This document shows positions 22,912 to 35,099 of a DNA stretch of 64,000 nt, one piece after another. Within the stretch, counting starts at the first letter, position 1, and each line of letters begins with the position of its first letter. Position numbers and translations under genes: made by a program. The notes beneath the pieces were generated by a model. That model did not search any database. It saw only the letters and a program-made list of their open reading frames with translations, and was not told where the DNA came from. This DNA comes from Ceratodon purpureus (taxonomy: Eukaryota; Streptophyta; Bryopsida; Pseudoditrichales; Ditrichaceae), in assembly GCA_014871385.1 (NCBI GenBank), contig CM026426.1:77212300-77276299 (forward strand), in the 5' to 3' direction.

Positions 22912-23930
22912 TTTGTTCCATGTGAATCTCCTGCTGTTTGGGGGCTGTCCACACACTAGAAGGGTTAGAAAGTACACTCATTAGGGCTGCAGGGGTGCAG
23001 CAGGAGCTGTTACTACCTCCTAGTAGTGCTGATTGTTGTTCATTCTCAGTTCACAGACTGCACAGTTTTTGATTGGGTGTTGGGAGTCACTGCAAGTGTC
23101 TGCATTGGGGGCAGGCTGCACCATCAGCACTGGCAGAATCTTTGGTGTTTCACTCAACATCACTGGGGTAGTAGACAGAGGACAACAAATACTCAGGTGT
23201 TTCCAAGGTGGAGGCACTGGTGCAGTTACAGAGGCAGACCAGCACACGTCCAGAGCGCAGTGATAGCAGAGCGGATCTGTTGCAGACTGGAGGGCGTAGG
23301 TGCTGCGACGTTTTTTTTGAGGCAGAATTTTCATCACCCACCACAGTGAACTGAGGGCAGTTCACAGATCGAAAAAGGGGATACAGGCTGATCTGCAACC
23401 TCATCACGGGAGAGGAGGTGAAGGTAAGTCACTGTAACCCTAGTATTTTAGATTCAAAGTTACAGATCCAGAAAAATTGCTGTTAAGGAATTTGAATTTT
23501 GAATTTGGGTATATCGATTGGCACCTCAGTCAGCCTTGCGGATCTCAAAGTTGGGACCTGGACAGACTGTAGGATAGTGTGGAGTACTTGAGTCTGCAAT
23601 TGAATTGTGTTTTAGGTAAAACTGTAAGGACAGTTAACCACAGAATTAAAAATCTGTAGGAGTTAATACACTGCGAAAAAGGGGATAGCAAACAGCTGGG
23701 AAGTATACCCCAGAACATGTTCAGTAAAAATTTTCAGTAATGAAAAAGATGGTACTACTAACCGGGCCACACAGCTAGGGGGCTGCGGTCTGTGAGTGTT
23801 GTATTGGCAGGAAGACTCAGGACAGTGAACAGTCGACTGACTGTGAAGGGAGAAGTGCAATCAGTCAACAGCAGAGGCAAGCAGCACCATACAAGCAGCA
23901 GAACAACTCAACAGTCAACAACCAACATCC
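22912..23930 (+). other. Gypsy leader region
   Basis: About 1 kb between the primer site and gag with no convincing protein. It carries two GAAAAAGGGGATA motifs (about 23371 and 23674) identical in core to the PPT before the 3' LTR. Confidence 0.6.
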
Positions 23931-26474
23931 ATGGAGGAGGGGGACCAAAATGACCTGCGAGCAGAAAGGCAGGCCAGGGAACGATTCAGACGCTACATGC
24001 AACGGGATGAACGGGCGACAGAGCCAACTCCAGCGGAAGGACATGGCCGACTTAGCTCACAGGGCAGTGCGGCTAAGCAGGTAGGAGAACTCATTGACAT
24101 GGAGGTGGAAAACGACCTGTCATCATCAGATGGCAGAACCAGAGAGAGCAGATTTGGAGGGGAGACACAGTTCGAAAAAGGGGATAGGCTGAGCCGCCAG
24201 CCTGACCCAACTAGTACACCCTGGAAGTATCAAGACATGAAGAGGACATCATCATTCAGGAGGGATTTTTCCACTACTGCAGATGATTACAACACTTTCA
24301 GAGAAGAACGCAGACAGACGCAGGAGGTCTTCGCAGAACCAACCCAGTGGCCCAGTACAGTCACTGGCAGAGCCGACGCGGGCATAGAGCCCACTCGGGG
24401 GCGCAGCCGACCAGTCTCTCCTGGACACCTGCCACAAACCCCAGAAACCTTACCTGCTGCTTTTCAGAGTTTGAAGCAGAAGCTGGAAGAGACCAAGAGT
24501 CGATCAGTCCAGGAACAGGGACTTGCAAATCCCACAGAAGGTGGACCCAGCAGGAATGTTCATTTTCTGGACGAATTCAGACTCCGGGCTGAGTGGGAGC
24601 AAGAAGAGGAGGACAGGCGAGCTGTGGAAGCATTCAAAGCCGACTTACAAGCTAGAAGAGAGAGGGCCAGACAGATTTCTACGACCCACACTCACAGCAG
24701 GCCTGATCCAGGTAAATACCTCCAGCAATTGGAAGCTTTACAGCAGGCTGCACCCTCGGGCGAGGCGTCGTTACATCACTGGCATACTGAGCCACAGTGG
24801 CCGCCAGAACCGTCTCAGACTGCATGGGAGCTGGAGTTCAACCGACGGGTCCAGGAGACAGCTCAGAGGTTAGCCACCCAGCAGTTAGCGGCACAGCAAC
24901 GAGAGCAACAAAGGGTGGAAAGGGAAAGGCAGGAGCTAGCGCAGCTGCACGATCTATGGGAGGAACAGAGACGGGAGCGCGAACAGGAACAGACTGAAGA
25001 GATTCCGGTCAGGACTCCCTACTTAGCCGACCCAACTCCGGAGGTGCCAGAGGATAGAAAGATACCTGGGCCCCTTCCAACTGCAGCTCCCTCGACAGTC
25101 CCTCGACCGCATGCCTATGTGGATCACCTTACAGGTGATACCTATCACTCTGCCCAGCCGACTCAGCATACAGAAATCCCTGTCAGAATAACAGAGCCCA
25201 ATTTTGGGGAATCCGTCCCTGAAGTGATTTATGGGGGGAGACCTACAGTTCACACCTCATCCTCTGCCCCAGTAGGCTACGGCCCAGCTACTGTCCCCGG
25301 AGGTCCTCACAGTACTGCACCTACTCCACAACCTCCGAGGTATCCCACAGTGACATCAGTCGTGCGACCTCCTGCTGTGCCCACAGCCCGCACAACCGAC
25401 TTCACCTCTGCGCCTCCTCGACCCCCTGTCAGTACTCAACGGAAGCAGTTGCCGTACAGAGCCTACAAGGAAGGTAGTGACCCAGTCGCCCATCTCCGCT
25501 ACTTTGATAAATGTGCCTGGTTCAATGGGGAAACTGATGAACAAGTGATTATCACACTGTTCGGGACGACTCTGGTGGATAAAGCCCAGAGATGGTTTGA
25601 TGACTGGCTGGATCACCATCTTTACTGCACATGGGAAGAGGCTAAGGAAGCTTTCAAACTGTGATATCGAGAGCAGGATTCAGATGAGCAGGTCTACATG
25701 ACTCTCAGGACCTTCAAACAGGGCGAGGGAGAGAAGGTACAAGATTACTATGAACGTTTTATGAAGTTGATCAAGTGCCTGCAGACAGAAGTGGGAGAAG
25801 GGTTCAAGCTTACATATTTCAGGGCAGGTCTGCTTGATTACTTGAAGGTGACTACCAGTGGGTCCACAGCAAACACTCTTACCGAACTGAAGGAGTTGGC
25901 TAGGCGTTGTGAGACTAATTGTACTGATGCTTCGGGGAAGAAGTTATACTTTCAGGCCAAGAGGACAGAGCCGACTAATAGTCGGGCCAGTACTGCAAAT
26001 GCCCAGGCAGATCAGGTGGAGACAGTCAACCGCAGGTTCTGCACGGTATGCAAGAAATTTGGGCATGAAGACAAATACTGCTTCGTGAACCCAGATAACC
26101 CAAACAACAGGCTACCCAGGGCAGATGGGAAGCCGACTGTAGGAGTTCACGAAGTATCGGCTACACAGCCGCCTAGTGGCTCAGGAAGACAGTTCAACAG
26201 CAGACTTGGAGGATATCAAAACAGCGGAGCTGGCAGGATTGATGGGTGTTTCTTGTGTTTGGGCACTGACCATCAGATGCGTAATTGCCATTTACGTCTA
26301 AAGTTTCAGCAAATGTTGGCTGCTGAAAAGCTAGGAACTAACTCTGTTGGTGTCAATAGTGTGGAGTTGCAGGAGTTGGATAACCCTGAAGTGGTCACTA
26401 TACTAACCAGGGCGGCTAGGGTGCGAGCCGGACTTCCACTGGAAGATAAGGAACTGAAAGAGCCAGAACCATGA
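23931..26474 (+). CDS. Gypsy gag region (fossil)
   Basis: Starts at the ATG at 23931 (MEEGDQNDLRAERQ). The first 500 residues are highly charged and Gln/Pro-rich. The retrotransposon gag core follows at about 25440-25880, with AHLRYFDKCAWFNGETDEQV and later RTFKQGEGEKVQDYYERF. Two zinc-knuckle-like clusters follow, CTVCKKFGHEDKYC (about 26040) and CFLCLGTDHQMRNC (about 26250). A GAAAAAGGGGATA motif lies near 24174. The product would package element RNA into virus-like particles. The gag-pol frame is interrupted about twice overall, so the copy is not fully coding as it stands. Confidence 0.9.
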
Positions 26475-26564
26475 CTGCCCAAGACTCAGGCAGACTGGGA
26501 GAAGGAGGAACGGCTCCGGAAGGAATTCATTGCTTTAACTGAGGAGATTAATTGGGAGAATGAG

Positions 26565-29500
26565 TTGGCACAGCAAAAGGAAGAGGAGCTTCAAAAAGCG
26601 AATGTGGACAACTCTACATCCACAGTTACAGATGGACCAGTACTAGATAGTGACTGGGCAGGGTTTCCTGATGCGGACTGCTTGCAGGAGACACCCAAGC
26701 TGGTGCCGACTGGGACTTCGACAGAGCCGACTACTTCCCAGCCTTCAACAGCCGTTAAGACTGTGAGCAGACAGATTTTACAGACACCTATTACTGTGTC
26801 TTTGGGGGAACTGCTCGAAGTGGCCCCCAACCTTACTGAGTATGTCAGAGCGAAAGTATTTCCCAATACTCAGAGACAGCATAGACTGTCATTTGAGCCG
26901 GTCCAGCATCAGCAGACTTCAATGAAGACACAGCCTACAACAACACCAGTAGATATCCAGAATCCCCAGGGATCATCGGCACCCCCTAACCTGGTTGTTG
27001 GTGCAGTAGATATTGATCGAGGTCTTCCGGTCATTTCTGTGCAGGTGGGGCAGTTAACATTGGATAACGTACTCCTGGATGGAGGGTCTGGTGTCAACCT
27101 AATTACTGAGGAGGAGCGAATTCGGTTGGGGTTGAAGGAGCCGTCACCAGCACCTTATCGGTTGCGTATGGCTGATCAGGCCGTGGTGGAGCCAGTGGGG
27201 TTGATAAGGAATGTCCGGATTCATATCCATGGTATTCCGTACAACATCAGTTTGACTGTCATCAGGAACAAGGAGGTCAACGAAGCCTACAGCATGCTAC
27301 TGGGCCGCCCTTGGCTCATAGATGCTAAGGTTACTCATGATTGGGGAAACAAACTGGTTACTATCCGGGGTAACGGCACAATCAAGACGATATCTATCAA
27401 CCAACGAAAAGGTCCTCTGCCCAAGCTGCCAGAAGTACTGGTATGTTACAATTTAGCTGAAGGGCTGACGGACGAGGAGGAGGATCGTTTTTTAAGGACA
27501 GAGGAGGATATATTCGCAGTGGGGACTATTACACTACCAGAGGATTTGAGCCTTCCACTTAACCACGGGCTTAACCGACCCCCAGCCGACCTTCGCAAAG
27601 CCGACCGTACCACAGCCGACATAAGAGCCGACTTGGGCACCGCCGACTCAGCGAAGGTACCTACACCAGTTCCGGATTCTGCCACTTACCCAGAACACTT
27701 TTATACCTTCACGGAGGGTGACATGCCGGTGGATGAAACCCCTGTAAGAGACAAGCTAGGGGATATGAAGGTGGCAGCATGGAACTTGACTGAAGAGGAG
27801 CAGTTACGCAAGATCAATGTTGGCACTGAGGAGTCTCCCAAGATCTTGAAGATTGGAGCTCAATTGGAGCCAGCCATGGCCAAGGCAGCTGAGGACCTGT
27901 TGAGGGAGTATACAGATGTATTTGCCTGGACATACAAGGATTTGAAGGGCATACCTCCATCCGTAGCTCAGCACCGGATTGTGCTGGAGAAAGACATTCC
28001 GCCTATCCATCAGGCCCGTTACAGGATGAATCCGAACTATGCCAGCATTGTCAAACAGGATATTGACAAACTGTTGGCAGCAGGGTTCATCATACCAGTC
28101 GAGGAAGCAACCTGGCTCTCACCCATTGTTGTTGTTCCTAAAAAGAATGGTCAATTAAGGATTTGTATTGACTACAGAAAATTAAATGCTGCTACTAAAA
28201 AGGACCCTTACCCTCTACCGTTTACTGAAGAGGTGTTAGATGCTGTGGCAGGTTATGAGATGTACTCCTTCCTGGATGGTCGGTCTGGTTACTATGAGAT
28301 TTCGATTGCTCCTGAGGATAGGCATAAGACTACCTTCATCACGGAATGGGGCGCCTTTGTCTGGGTGGTTATGCCTTTCGGCCTAACTAATGCACCGCCG
28401 ACTTATCAGAGGGCTGTGAACAAAGCGTTCAAGGAATACTTGGGGCAATTCATGAAGCTGTTCCTAGATGATTTCACAGTGTACAGCGACCTAGCCGACC
28501 ATTTACAGAAGCTGCGCCTGTGTTTCGAGAAGTGCAGGCAGTATGGCATCAGTTTAAATCCAGAGAAGTGTGCATTTCTGGTCACCTCTGGCATCATACT
28601 AGGCCATGTGGTTTCTAAGGTAGGCAAGATGCCAGACCCTAAGAAGATTGAGGTCATTCAGGAGATGCCCCGACCACAGCACGGAGCCGACGTACAGGTT
28701 TTCAACGGATTTGCACAGTTCAACAGAATTTACATTAAATTCTATGCTCACATTATGGAGCCAATAACCAAACAAATGCGAAAATCCGAAGAGTTTGTAT
28801 GGATCGACAAGTGTGAAGCTGCATGGTTGGAGATCAAGGACAGATATACTAAGGCACCAATCCTGGTTGCCCCCCGCTGGGATCTGGAGTTTCATGTCCA
28901 CACAGATGCCTCTGACATAGCCGTCGGGGCTATGCTGGCTCAGAACCAGACAGGGAAGTGTGACCAGCCGATCTCCTATGCTTCTAGATTGCTTAATTCT
29001 GCTGAAAAGAATTATACCACCACAGAAAAGGAAGCCCTGGCTATGGTTTATGCTCTTACAAAATATCGTCATTATCTTTTGGGGAACAAGGTAGTTTTTT
29101 ATGTGGATCACATGGCTCTGGTATATTTGGTTAACAAGCCTCAAGTGTCTGGACGGATTGCCCGATGGCTTTTGTTATTTCAGGAGTATGATTTCACAGT
29201 GGTGTACAAGCCTGGCAGGATGCATGGCGCAGCCGACTTACTCAGCCGACTTCCTAACGGCGAGCCACCTACAGGAGTTCCTGACCAGCTTCGTGATGCT
29301 GGCCTGTTCTACGTATCCCCGGAATGGTTGCAAGACATCCGCGATTACTTGCGTACTGGAGAGCCGCCTGCCACGATGCCTAAGGATGATAAGCGGAAGT
29401 TACTGTTACGGGCCCTCCCTTATACTTTACTGGATGGAGTGTTATATAAGAAGGGGCAGGATTTGGTACTCAGGAAGGTTTTAGACCCTGTCCAAGCCGA

Positions 29501-32006
29501 CACAGTGATGAGGGAGATGCACGATGGCTACGCAGGTGGCCACTTCTCCCAGGACATCACCTCCAGGAAGATTCTGGATGCTGGGTACTGGTGGCCGACC
29601 CTCCATAAGGATGTTTCAGAGTATTGCAGGGCCTGTGATAAGTGCCAACGGGTCGGAGGATTGGCCAACACAGGACTCGCCCAGTTAGTCACCAGCCTAC
29701 CTGCAGAGCCGTTCATGAAGTGGGGCTTGGATTTTGTGGGGCCTATCAAGCCAGCAGCAGCCAGGACAGGTAACAAGTACATTCTGGTCGCAACCGACTA
29801 TGCGACTAAGTGGGTGGAGGCTAAGGCACTCCGTACGAATACGGCGGCTGTCACTGCCAAGTTTCTGTATGAGAATATCCTGACTCGTTACGGCTGTCCT
29901 CTAACTCTGGTCAGTGACCAAGGTACTCACTTCATCAACGAAGCCATCGAGTACCTGGTACAGCATTTCCTCCTGCAACATCGGACATCCACAACTTACT
30001 ATCCACAGGGCAATGGACAAGCAGAATCGACCAACAAGGTTCTCGGTCGGATACTCACCAAACTTGTCAGTGACAACAGGACTGACTGGGATGAGCATCT
30101 ACCGACTGCCTTATTCTCTTACAGGACCGCCTTTAAGGTTAGTACTGGGTATACCCCTTTTCAGCTGGTCTACGGGCTTCATCCACTTATGCCTACGGAG
30201 TATACTGTCCCTACCCGCAGAACCGACGGCGAGATTGATTTTACTCAAACTCGGGTCTTACAAGCCCGCACAGCCGACCTTGAGCAGCTCGACAGCCACA
30301 GATTGGCTGCACAGGCAGAGTCAGGAAGTCGGCAGTGGGATAGATCCCTGTGGAGCCAACAGCATTACCGGCAGAAGGATTTTCAAGTTGGGGATCATGT
30401 CTTATGGTATTCCAAGGGTGAAAAGGAGCACGCTGGAAAGTTTAAGAGCAGGTGGTTTGGGCCTTATCGGGTTCAGTACCGACTTCCCAATAATACCGCT
30501 TTATTGGTGACCAAGGAGCATTTTGAGCCCAACCCAATTATCGTGAACATCAACAAGCTCAAACCCTATCGCTTTTATTCGGAGGATCAGCTAGTCACTG
30601 TGGGTCCTAAGCAGCTGCCACGTGGCTCTGCCATAAAACCTATTAAGCAGCAGGACACAGTACTGAGCTCAGCAGGCACGCATTCAAGTGACCGGTCCGA
30701 GGGCGCTCGTGACCCTAGTATTCATCCTATGCTACCTCCAACCATGGCCGAGTTCGCGCCCCCTTCCAGCACTCCTCCTGGCCCGATTCGAGACCAGGCA
30801 GAAGTGGAGTTGAGCATTGATGAACCCGCATCCGCCTCCACACTCACCTCGACAGTAGGCTGTTTTTCTGTGCAGCCCTTCTTTGATCACTCGGGCATTC
30901 CCTATACTCAACCCCCACACCTCACTCCTTCTCTCTCTTCTCACCCCTCTCACGGCAAGTCGTCCGCCGGCCACCTCGCACCCCCGGTCTCAGCTCCTTC
31001 TTTTTCACTACCGCCATCGCCACCCCCTCCTTCCTCATCCGCACTCCCTTCGCTCTTATACTTCTCTAGTTCACTTCCCCCCCGACCTCCTTCTTCTACC
31101 CCCGTTCCTCTTGTGTACCTTGCCCGTGTTCTGCGCCCACTATCTACCTCATCCCCTTCTCCTTCTAGGGTTTCGGAATATCTTTCACTGCCATCTAGCG
31201 GCGCCACCGCCACTGCGCCTTGTCCCTTGCTGTCGGCTGACCTCGGGAGAGCTCCGCAAGCCCGCCCTGTTTCGCACACGGAGTCTCCTCCTCCGATTGC
31301 AGCACCAAGCTCTTCGACTGCCTTCTCATTTCCTTCAGCGTCCGACTGTGGTCTTCGCTGTTCACTCCTTTCAGGTTCTTTACCGACTTCCGAGTCCGTG
31401 CGTCTTTGTCCTTCTTCATCTTGTGGCATTTTCCCGTGGGAGCCTCCTCTTCAGTACCTCCCAGTGAGTGTTCCAGTAGGTTTTCAAGGTCAGTCGAGTC
31501 AGGTCTTACCTTCAGTCAAATTGGAGCGTCCTCTAAGTCCTTGCCGAGACCCACCAGCTCTTTTCCCCCCACCTTCCTATCCTTTCGTCCATTCTGCTCG
31601 GCCTCTACTCTCCCAAACCCTATATTTCGGTCGCCGTCGGCAGTGTCAGCACCCTCTGTCTCTATCCCTTTGTCCCCCCCAGTCTGTTCTTCACGTCCTT
31701 TGTGCACCACCAATCGTTTTCAGCAACCTGACCTTTCTGACTATACATCGGAAGATAGTAGTAGCTCGGATCCACTTGAGTTTCCCTTACATTGTTCCTA
31801 GGGTCCTGTTAGCACTGTTGACAGGTTTGCCTCTACATTCACCCGCGCCGACCCTGCTCACCACCGACCCATCCGCAGCGGGAGGCGACGCCGTCGCGGG
31901 CATTTTGCCACCTTGGAACGTTATTTCTCCCGGGGAGCGCTCCATCCAGACCCCAGCCAGGAATCGATGGAGCTTGGTGGACCGAGCCAACCCCCGCCCG
32001 AGATGA
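26565..32006 (+). CDS. Gypsy pol polyprotein with long Pro/Ser-rich extension
   Basis: Open frame of 1813 codons. Protease: LDGGSG near residue 170. RT: residues about 480-720 with [20 protein letters not shown] and the active site FLDDF near 634. RNase H: HTDASD near 778. Integrase: H-H-C-C finger at about 985-1030 (CRACDKC), then [17 protein letters not shown] and NGQAESTN giving the D, D, E triad near 1055, 1120 and 1155; RWFGPYRV near 1296. From about residue 1385 the frame runs 400 residues through Pro/Ser-rich sequence and overlaps the start of the accessory gene in another phase. That extension may be linker rather than protein. A cluster of five GCCGAC words lies at 27585-27647. Confidence 0.92.
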   Translation: MAQQKEEELQKANVDNSTSTVTDGPVLDSDWAGFPDADCLQETPKLVPTGTSTEPTTSQPSTAVKTVSRQILQTPITVSLGELLEVAPNLTEYVRAKVFPNTQRQHRLSFEPVQHQQTSMKTQPTTTPVDIQNPQGSSAPPNLVVGAVDIDRGLPVISVQVGQLTLDNVLLDGGSGVNLITEEERIRLGLKEPSPAPYRLRMADQAVVEPVGLIRNVRIHIHGIPYNISLTVIRNKEVNEAYSMLLGRPWLIDAKVTHDWGNKLVTIRGNGTIKTISINQRKGPLPKLPEVLVCYNLAEGLTDEEEDRFLRTEEDIFAVGTITLPEDLSLPLNHGLNRPPADLRKADRTTADIRADLGTADSAKVPTPVPDSATYPEHFYTFTEGDMPVDETPVRDKLGDMKVAAWNLTEEEQLRKINVGTEESPKILKIGAQLEPAMAKAAEDLLREYTDVFAWTYKDLKGIPPSVAQHRIVLEKDIPPIHQARYRMNPNYASIVKQDIDKLLAAGFIIPVEEATWLSPIVVVPKKNGQLRICIDYRKLNAATKKDPYPLPFTEEVLDAVAGYEMYSFLDGRSGYYEISIAPEDRHKTTFITEWGAFVWVVMPFGLTNAPPTYQRAVNKAFKEYLGQFMKLFLDDFTVYSDLADHLQKLRLCFEKCRQYGISLNPEKCAFLVTSGIILGHVVSKVGKMPDPKKIEVIQEMPRPQHGADVQVFNGFAQFNRIYIKFYAHIMEPITKQMRKSEEFVWIDKCEAAWLEIKDRYTKAPILVAPRWDLEFHVHTDASDIAVGAMLAQNQTGKCDQPISYASRLLNSAEKNYTTTEKEALAMVYALTKYRHYLLGNKVVFYVDHMALVYLVNKPQVSGRIARWLLLFQEYDFTVVYKPGRMHGAADLLSRLPNGEPPTGVPDQLRDAGLFYVSPEWLQDIRDYLRTGEPPATMPKDDKRKLLLRALPYTLLDGVLYKKGQDLVLRKVLDPVQADTVMREMHDGYAGGHFSQDITSRKILDAGYWWPTLHKDVSEYCRACDKCQRVGGLANTGLAQLVTSLPAEPFMKWGLDFVGPIKPAAARTGNKYILVATDYATKWVEAKALRTNTAAVTAKFLYENILTRYGCPLTLVSDQGTHFINEAIEYLVQHFLLQHRTSTTYYPQGNGQAESTNKVLGRILTKLVSDNRTDWDEHLPTALFSYRTAFKVSTGYTPFQLVYGLHPLMPTEYTVPTRRTDGEIDFTQTRVLQARTADLEQLDSHRLAAQAESGSRQWDRSLWSQQHYRQKDFQVGDHVLWYSKGEKEHAGKFKSRWFGPYRVQYRLPNNTALLVTKEHFEPNPIIVNINKLKPYRFYSEDQLVTVGPKQLPRGSAIKPIKQQDTVLSSAGTHSSDRSEGARDPSIHPMLPPTMAEFAPPSSTPPGPIRDQAEVELSIDEPASASTLTSTVGCFSVQPFFDHSGIPYTQPPHLTPSLSSHPSHGKSSAGHLAPPVSAPSFSLPPSPPPPSSSALPSLLYFSSSLPPRPPSSTPVPLVYLARVLRPLSTSSPSPSRVSEYLSLPSSGATATAPCPLLSADLGRAPQARPVSHTESPPPIAAPSSSTAFSFPSASDCGLRCSLLSGSLPTSESVRLCPSSSCGIFPWEPPLQYLPVSVPVGFQGQSSQVLPSVKLERPLSPCRDPPALFPPPSYPFVHSARPLLSQTLYFGRRRQCQHPLSLSLCPPQSVLHVLCAPPIVFSNLTFLTIHRKIVVARIHLSFPYIVPRVLLALLTGLPLHSPAPTLLTTDPSAAGGDAVAGILPPWNVISPGERSIQTPARNRWSLVDRANPRPR

Positions 32007-34378
32007 CAGTAGCTGCCGCCACCGACAGCAACCGACCACCTGCCCCGGAGATCAACCTCTCCCTTGCGGCCGAGTCCGCGCCCTCTCTCTCTGAGCCTGC
32101 CCAACCTACCGGAGCCGTCACGCCATCATCGGAGACCCAGCGTCGGGGGGTTAAGCGAAAACTCACCCCAGTGGATGGTCGTCTACCTAAGCGCCTCCGA
32201 AATCCGCGGAAGCTTCAGCGTCGGTGGAAGGTTAAATTCGAACCATTCAAGTACTGGCCACAGTGGACAGGGATGGCGGATGAGGACTGGGCTTCTCAGA
32301 CCAGCCTCGAAGTTTTATACAACTTCAGCTGGCCTGAACCCCGCACCGAGCTCTTACTCGACTTTGTGGAGGGCTTCGAATACGTACAGCCACCGGCCGG
32401 CAAGCGTCGACCCGCTGCAGAGCTTGGGGGGCCGATCAGGTCTATGGTACGGGGCAAGCCTGTAGAGATTACTGCCTTCGTCATTCGAGCAGCACTTGGG
32501 CTCGAGGCAGGGATAGACCCAGCAGGCCGGAAACCTGTCCATGGTTACCAGCGTCGATACGCCAGGTATGGACTCACTGCCGCCGACCATAAACATGATG
32601 GGAATCGGGTTACTGCTTTGCACCCTGCATATCAGGTTCGGGTTCAGGCACTTGGGGACGCCATCGGCTTCAAGCAACGTCATATTTTCGTCAGCAACGA
32701 TATGTTGGAGCATATGTTTGCGGCAGAGGAGGCTGGGGCCCGAGATAAGTCCTTTGATTGGTCACACTTCGTGCTGACCAATCTCCGCCGCCACCTTATC
32801 TACATTCACACCCAAGCTCCAGGAGTGAGACGGCTTCGAGGGGCACCTGTGATGGATGCCATTCTGTCAACCTGGTTTCCAGAGCGCGAAGACGTCACTG
32901 CCCCTCTTCTGGTATCTTCGAGTGTTGATACTCGTGACGGCAGCCATGAGGGGGCTCCAGTCAGCGACCCTCACCCTCTCCATCAAGTCGACCCCACCCT
33001 GCGTGATAGGACCAGCGGAGCCGACCTACCAGCAACCGTTAGCGCTTCTGTGGACCCAGCGCTGGCCAATACCCCCACATCCAAATCTATGGAGGGATCT
33101 TCCGACGTCGGTCGTCCAACCCGGCGCCTTACCCGCCAAACCCTTCACAGCCGCCCTGCTGACACCATACCGCCACCGACGACCACACCCCAGGGCGTAC
33201 CACCGGCTTCCACTGAGTCTCCGCCTTGTCGGTATCCCTTACGTTCCCGAACGCCCGTGGCTGTCGCACATGCAGTTTCGTCCGATTCAGAGCCACTTAT
33301 AGTTGGACGAACTACAGCACTTCCGCGTACCCCCCTCACGAGAGTGTGCAGCTCCTCTAGCGAGTCCCTGGCTGCGGATCCGCTTCCTCCATCATCACCA
33401 CCGGCTTCGCTTCATCCTGACCCGATTCTGACTACGCCGATGGAGATTCCAAGGGCAGTTCACTCAATTCCGGAGGTTCACAGTATGAGTGGGGCAATCA
33501 TACCATGGCGCCCATTTTTGGTTTTTGGTCGCCCTTTTCCCCCTATCTCCAGGTCTACAGGATTTCCTGACCCCGCACCCGGCCCGACACCATCCCAACA
33601 CCCCAGCCCGTCCCCGACTGTTCCCACAGCACCCACTGCCCGCACTACAGCAGGCCCCTCCCATCCGAGCCGACCCCTACACACACACTCCGGGCATTCT
33701 TCTGGCGGGCCCGTTGATGACACTCCTGGGAGCCTCCCCACCGACGCCACCTCTCGTTCTGATTTTCAGCTCCTGCTGAATAACTTGAACGCCATGGCAA
33801 CTGTCCTTGTAAGGACACGTGCAGCAGCTAGCCAGCTTGAGGCTACTCGGCTCTCCCGTGATGGCCGCATCACTGAGCTTGAATCCGACCTCAGTGAGCT
33901 CACGAGGACGATTAGCGACCTTACAACTCGGTTGCAAACCTCCGAAGCTGCTAGAGCAGCTTTACTCCTCGACAACTCCAAGCTCCAGACATGCATCGCC
34001 ACCCTCCAGGATCAGCTCACCGCACCTGCTGTTCTACACAGCCGACCTGAGCCATCCCTTCGACATCTCGAGCTAGAGCAGCACCTCAGCCACCGGTTAC
34101 AGCAAGCCGACCTCCTTGTGTTGGAGAATCAGAAGCTAACGTTACAGCTAGCCACTCTAACCGTTCCTCCCCGTGAATTGAGTCGTGCAGTCCGAGACTA
34201 TGCTGCATCCAAGCAACACGACCTGGACGCCGCCCTCACAGCTTACCGAGCGGACTTCGCCCGGCAACAGAGGTGGCTTCGTCGTTTTGAAGAAAGAGAC
34301 CCCACCTTCGAGCCCTGGCTGGAGGACGAGGAGCCCACTTGCGCCGAGCCGACTTCGTCACCACCCGTCACTAGCTAA
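31913..34378 (+). CDS. Gypsy accessory protein: conserved N-domain plus coiled coil (821 aa)
   Basis: ATG at 31913 ([14 protein letters not shown]). Residues about 100-325 form a conserved block: [63 protein letters not shown] and TWFPERED. From memory its layout recalls the putative plant transposon protein domain often found in plant retroelements. Residues 325-610 are low-complexity Pro/Ser/Thr. Residues about 615-795 are a long coiled coil, and the acidic end is [10 protein letters not shown] homologue lies at 2791-5210 on the minus strand in another element. It uses a different phase from pol, so it is presumably expressed from a spliced or separate message. The frame is whole. Confidence 0.85.
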   Translation: MERYFSRGALHPDPSQESMELGGPSQPPPEMTVAAATDSNRPPAPEINLSLAAESAPSLSEPAQPTGAVTPSSETQRRGVKRKLTPVDGRLPKRLRNPRKLQRRWKVKFEPFKYWPQWTGMADEDWASQTSLEVLYNFSWPEPRTELLLDFVEGFEYVQPPAGKRRPAAELGGPIRSMVRGKPVEITAFVIRAALGLEAGIDPAGRKPVHGYQRRYARYGLTAADHKHDGNRVTALHPAYQVRVQALGDAIGFKQRHIFVSNDMLEHMFAAEEAGARDKSFDWSHFVLTNLRRHLIYIHTQAPGVRRLRGAPVMDAILSTWFPEREDVTAPLLVSSSVDTRDGSHEGAPVSDPHPLHQVDPTLRDRTSGADLPATVSASVDPALANTPTSKSMEGSSDVGRPTRRLTRQTLHSRPADTIPPPTTTPQGVPPASTESPPCRYPLRSRTPVAVAHAVSSDSEPLIVGRTTALPRTPLTRVCSSSSESLAADPLPPSSPPASLHPDPILTTPMEIPRAVHSIPEVHSMSGAIIPWRPFLVFGRPFPPISRSTGFPDPAPGPTPSQHPSPSPTVPTAPTARTTAGPSHPSRPLHTHSGHSSGGPVDDTPGSLPTDATSRSDFQLLLNNLNAMATVLVRTRAAASQLEATRLSRDGRITELESDLSELTRTISDLTTRLQTSEAARAALLLDNSKLQTCIATLQDQLTAPAVLHSRPEPSLRHLELEQHLSHRLQQADLLVLENQKLTLQLATLTVPPRELSRAVRDYAASKQHDLDAALTAYRADFARQQRWLRRFEERDPTFEPWLEDEEPTCAEPTSSPPVTS

Positions 34379-34540
34379 GGCATCAGCTGCGAATTTTTTT
34401 TAGTGGGAATTTTTGTCTAGTTTTCCCAATTTATTTTTTAACCTTTTTATTTTTTTTTTTTTTTTTTTTTTGCCAAGGCCAACGTTTCCTATTATCACCT
34501 TAGTTCCATCTGTTCCCCCAGTTCTGAGGGCAGAACTACC
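34379..34540. other. 3' untranslated stretch of the Gypsy element
   Basis: T-rich sequence with a poly-T run near 34450-34471 between the accessory gene and the PPT. Confidence 0.6.
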
Positions 34541-34555
34541 GGAAAAAGGGGATAA
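34541..34555 (+). promoter_or_regulatory. Polypurine tract
   Basis: GGAAAAAGGGGATAA abuts the 3' LTR, the expected place for plus-strand priming. Confidence 0.9.
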
Positions 34556-34979
34556 TGTTAACCGGAGATTCATTCATCTCCTCCCTCCCTTAGTTCCTAG
34601 CAGTTTTTCATAGTTCTTCATCCCTGGCTTCGACAGTCATCCAGTCGGCTGGATGAACTCTGTCACAGCCGACTTGGATGAACTCTGTCGTAGCCAACTG
34701 GATGATTTCTGCTGGACTCTTAAGGCAGGTTTTAGGGTTTCTGAGATCATTCCTCACTAGTGTACTCAGAGTTAGGAGAGATTGAGGAGACTTTATGAGC
34801 TACTGTACCATGATTTTGGGCAGATTTGACCCTCTTTATACAGTTTTGACTCACTTTTCCACTTCTTTTGAGTGTTTCCAGCATTGTATGAGTGTTTCAG
34901 CATCATTGTTAGTTGGGTTTTTGTAGGGTTTTGATGGGTTGTGAAGGTTAGGGTTTTATGGGAAATCCTCCCTTTACCA
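34556..34979 (+). repeat. 3' LTR
   Basis: Same 424-bp length as the 5' LTR with three substitutions and no indels. Confidence 0.95.
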
Positions 34980-34984
34980 GTGTT
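34980..34984. repeat. Target-site duplication GTGTT, right
   Basis: Identical to 22465-22469. Confidence 0.95.
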
Positions 34985-35099
34985 TCTCTTTGTGCCTCGT
35001 ATTCCTTGCAGTGTAATCAATTAGTCTACATTGCGGCCAGTGAATCTGAACTGTCCAAGCATAAAAGACAGCAATGGAACAACGAACTAACGGTTACAC

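Larger units (their letters stand above)
22470..34979 (+). mobile_element. Young Ty3/Gypsy element (Tat/Athila-like) with accessory gene
   Basis: 12,510 bp bounded by 424-bp LTRs (TG...CA) and a perfect 5-bp target duplication. Order: LTR, leader, gag, protease, RT, RNase H, integrase, a long Pro/Ser-rich linker, an 821-codon accessory gene, PPT, LTR. No chromodomain is seen at the integrase end. The FLDDF form of the RT active site and the extra 3' gene point to the Tat/Athila side of plant Gypsy. The LTRs differ at three sites (0.7%), so insertion is recent; with a rice-type rate of 1.3e-8 per site per year, used only for illustration, this is about 0.3 million years. Nearly whole, with about two breaks in gag-pol. 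It lies in an intron of CACTA 1. Confidence 0.95.
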
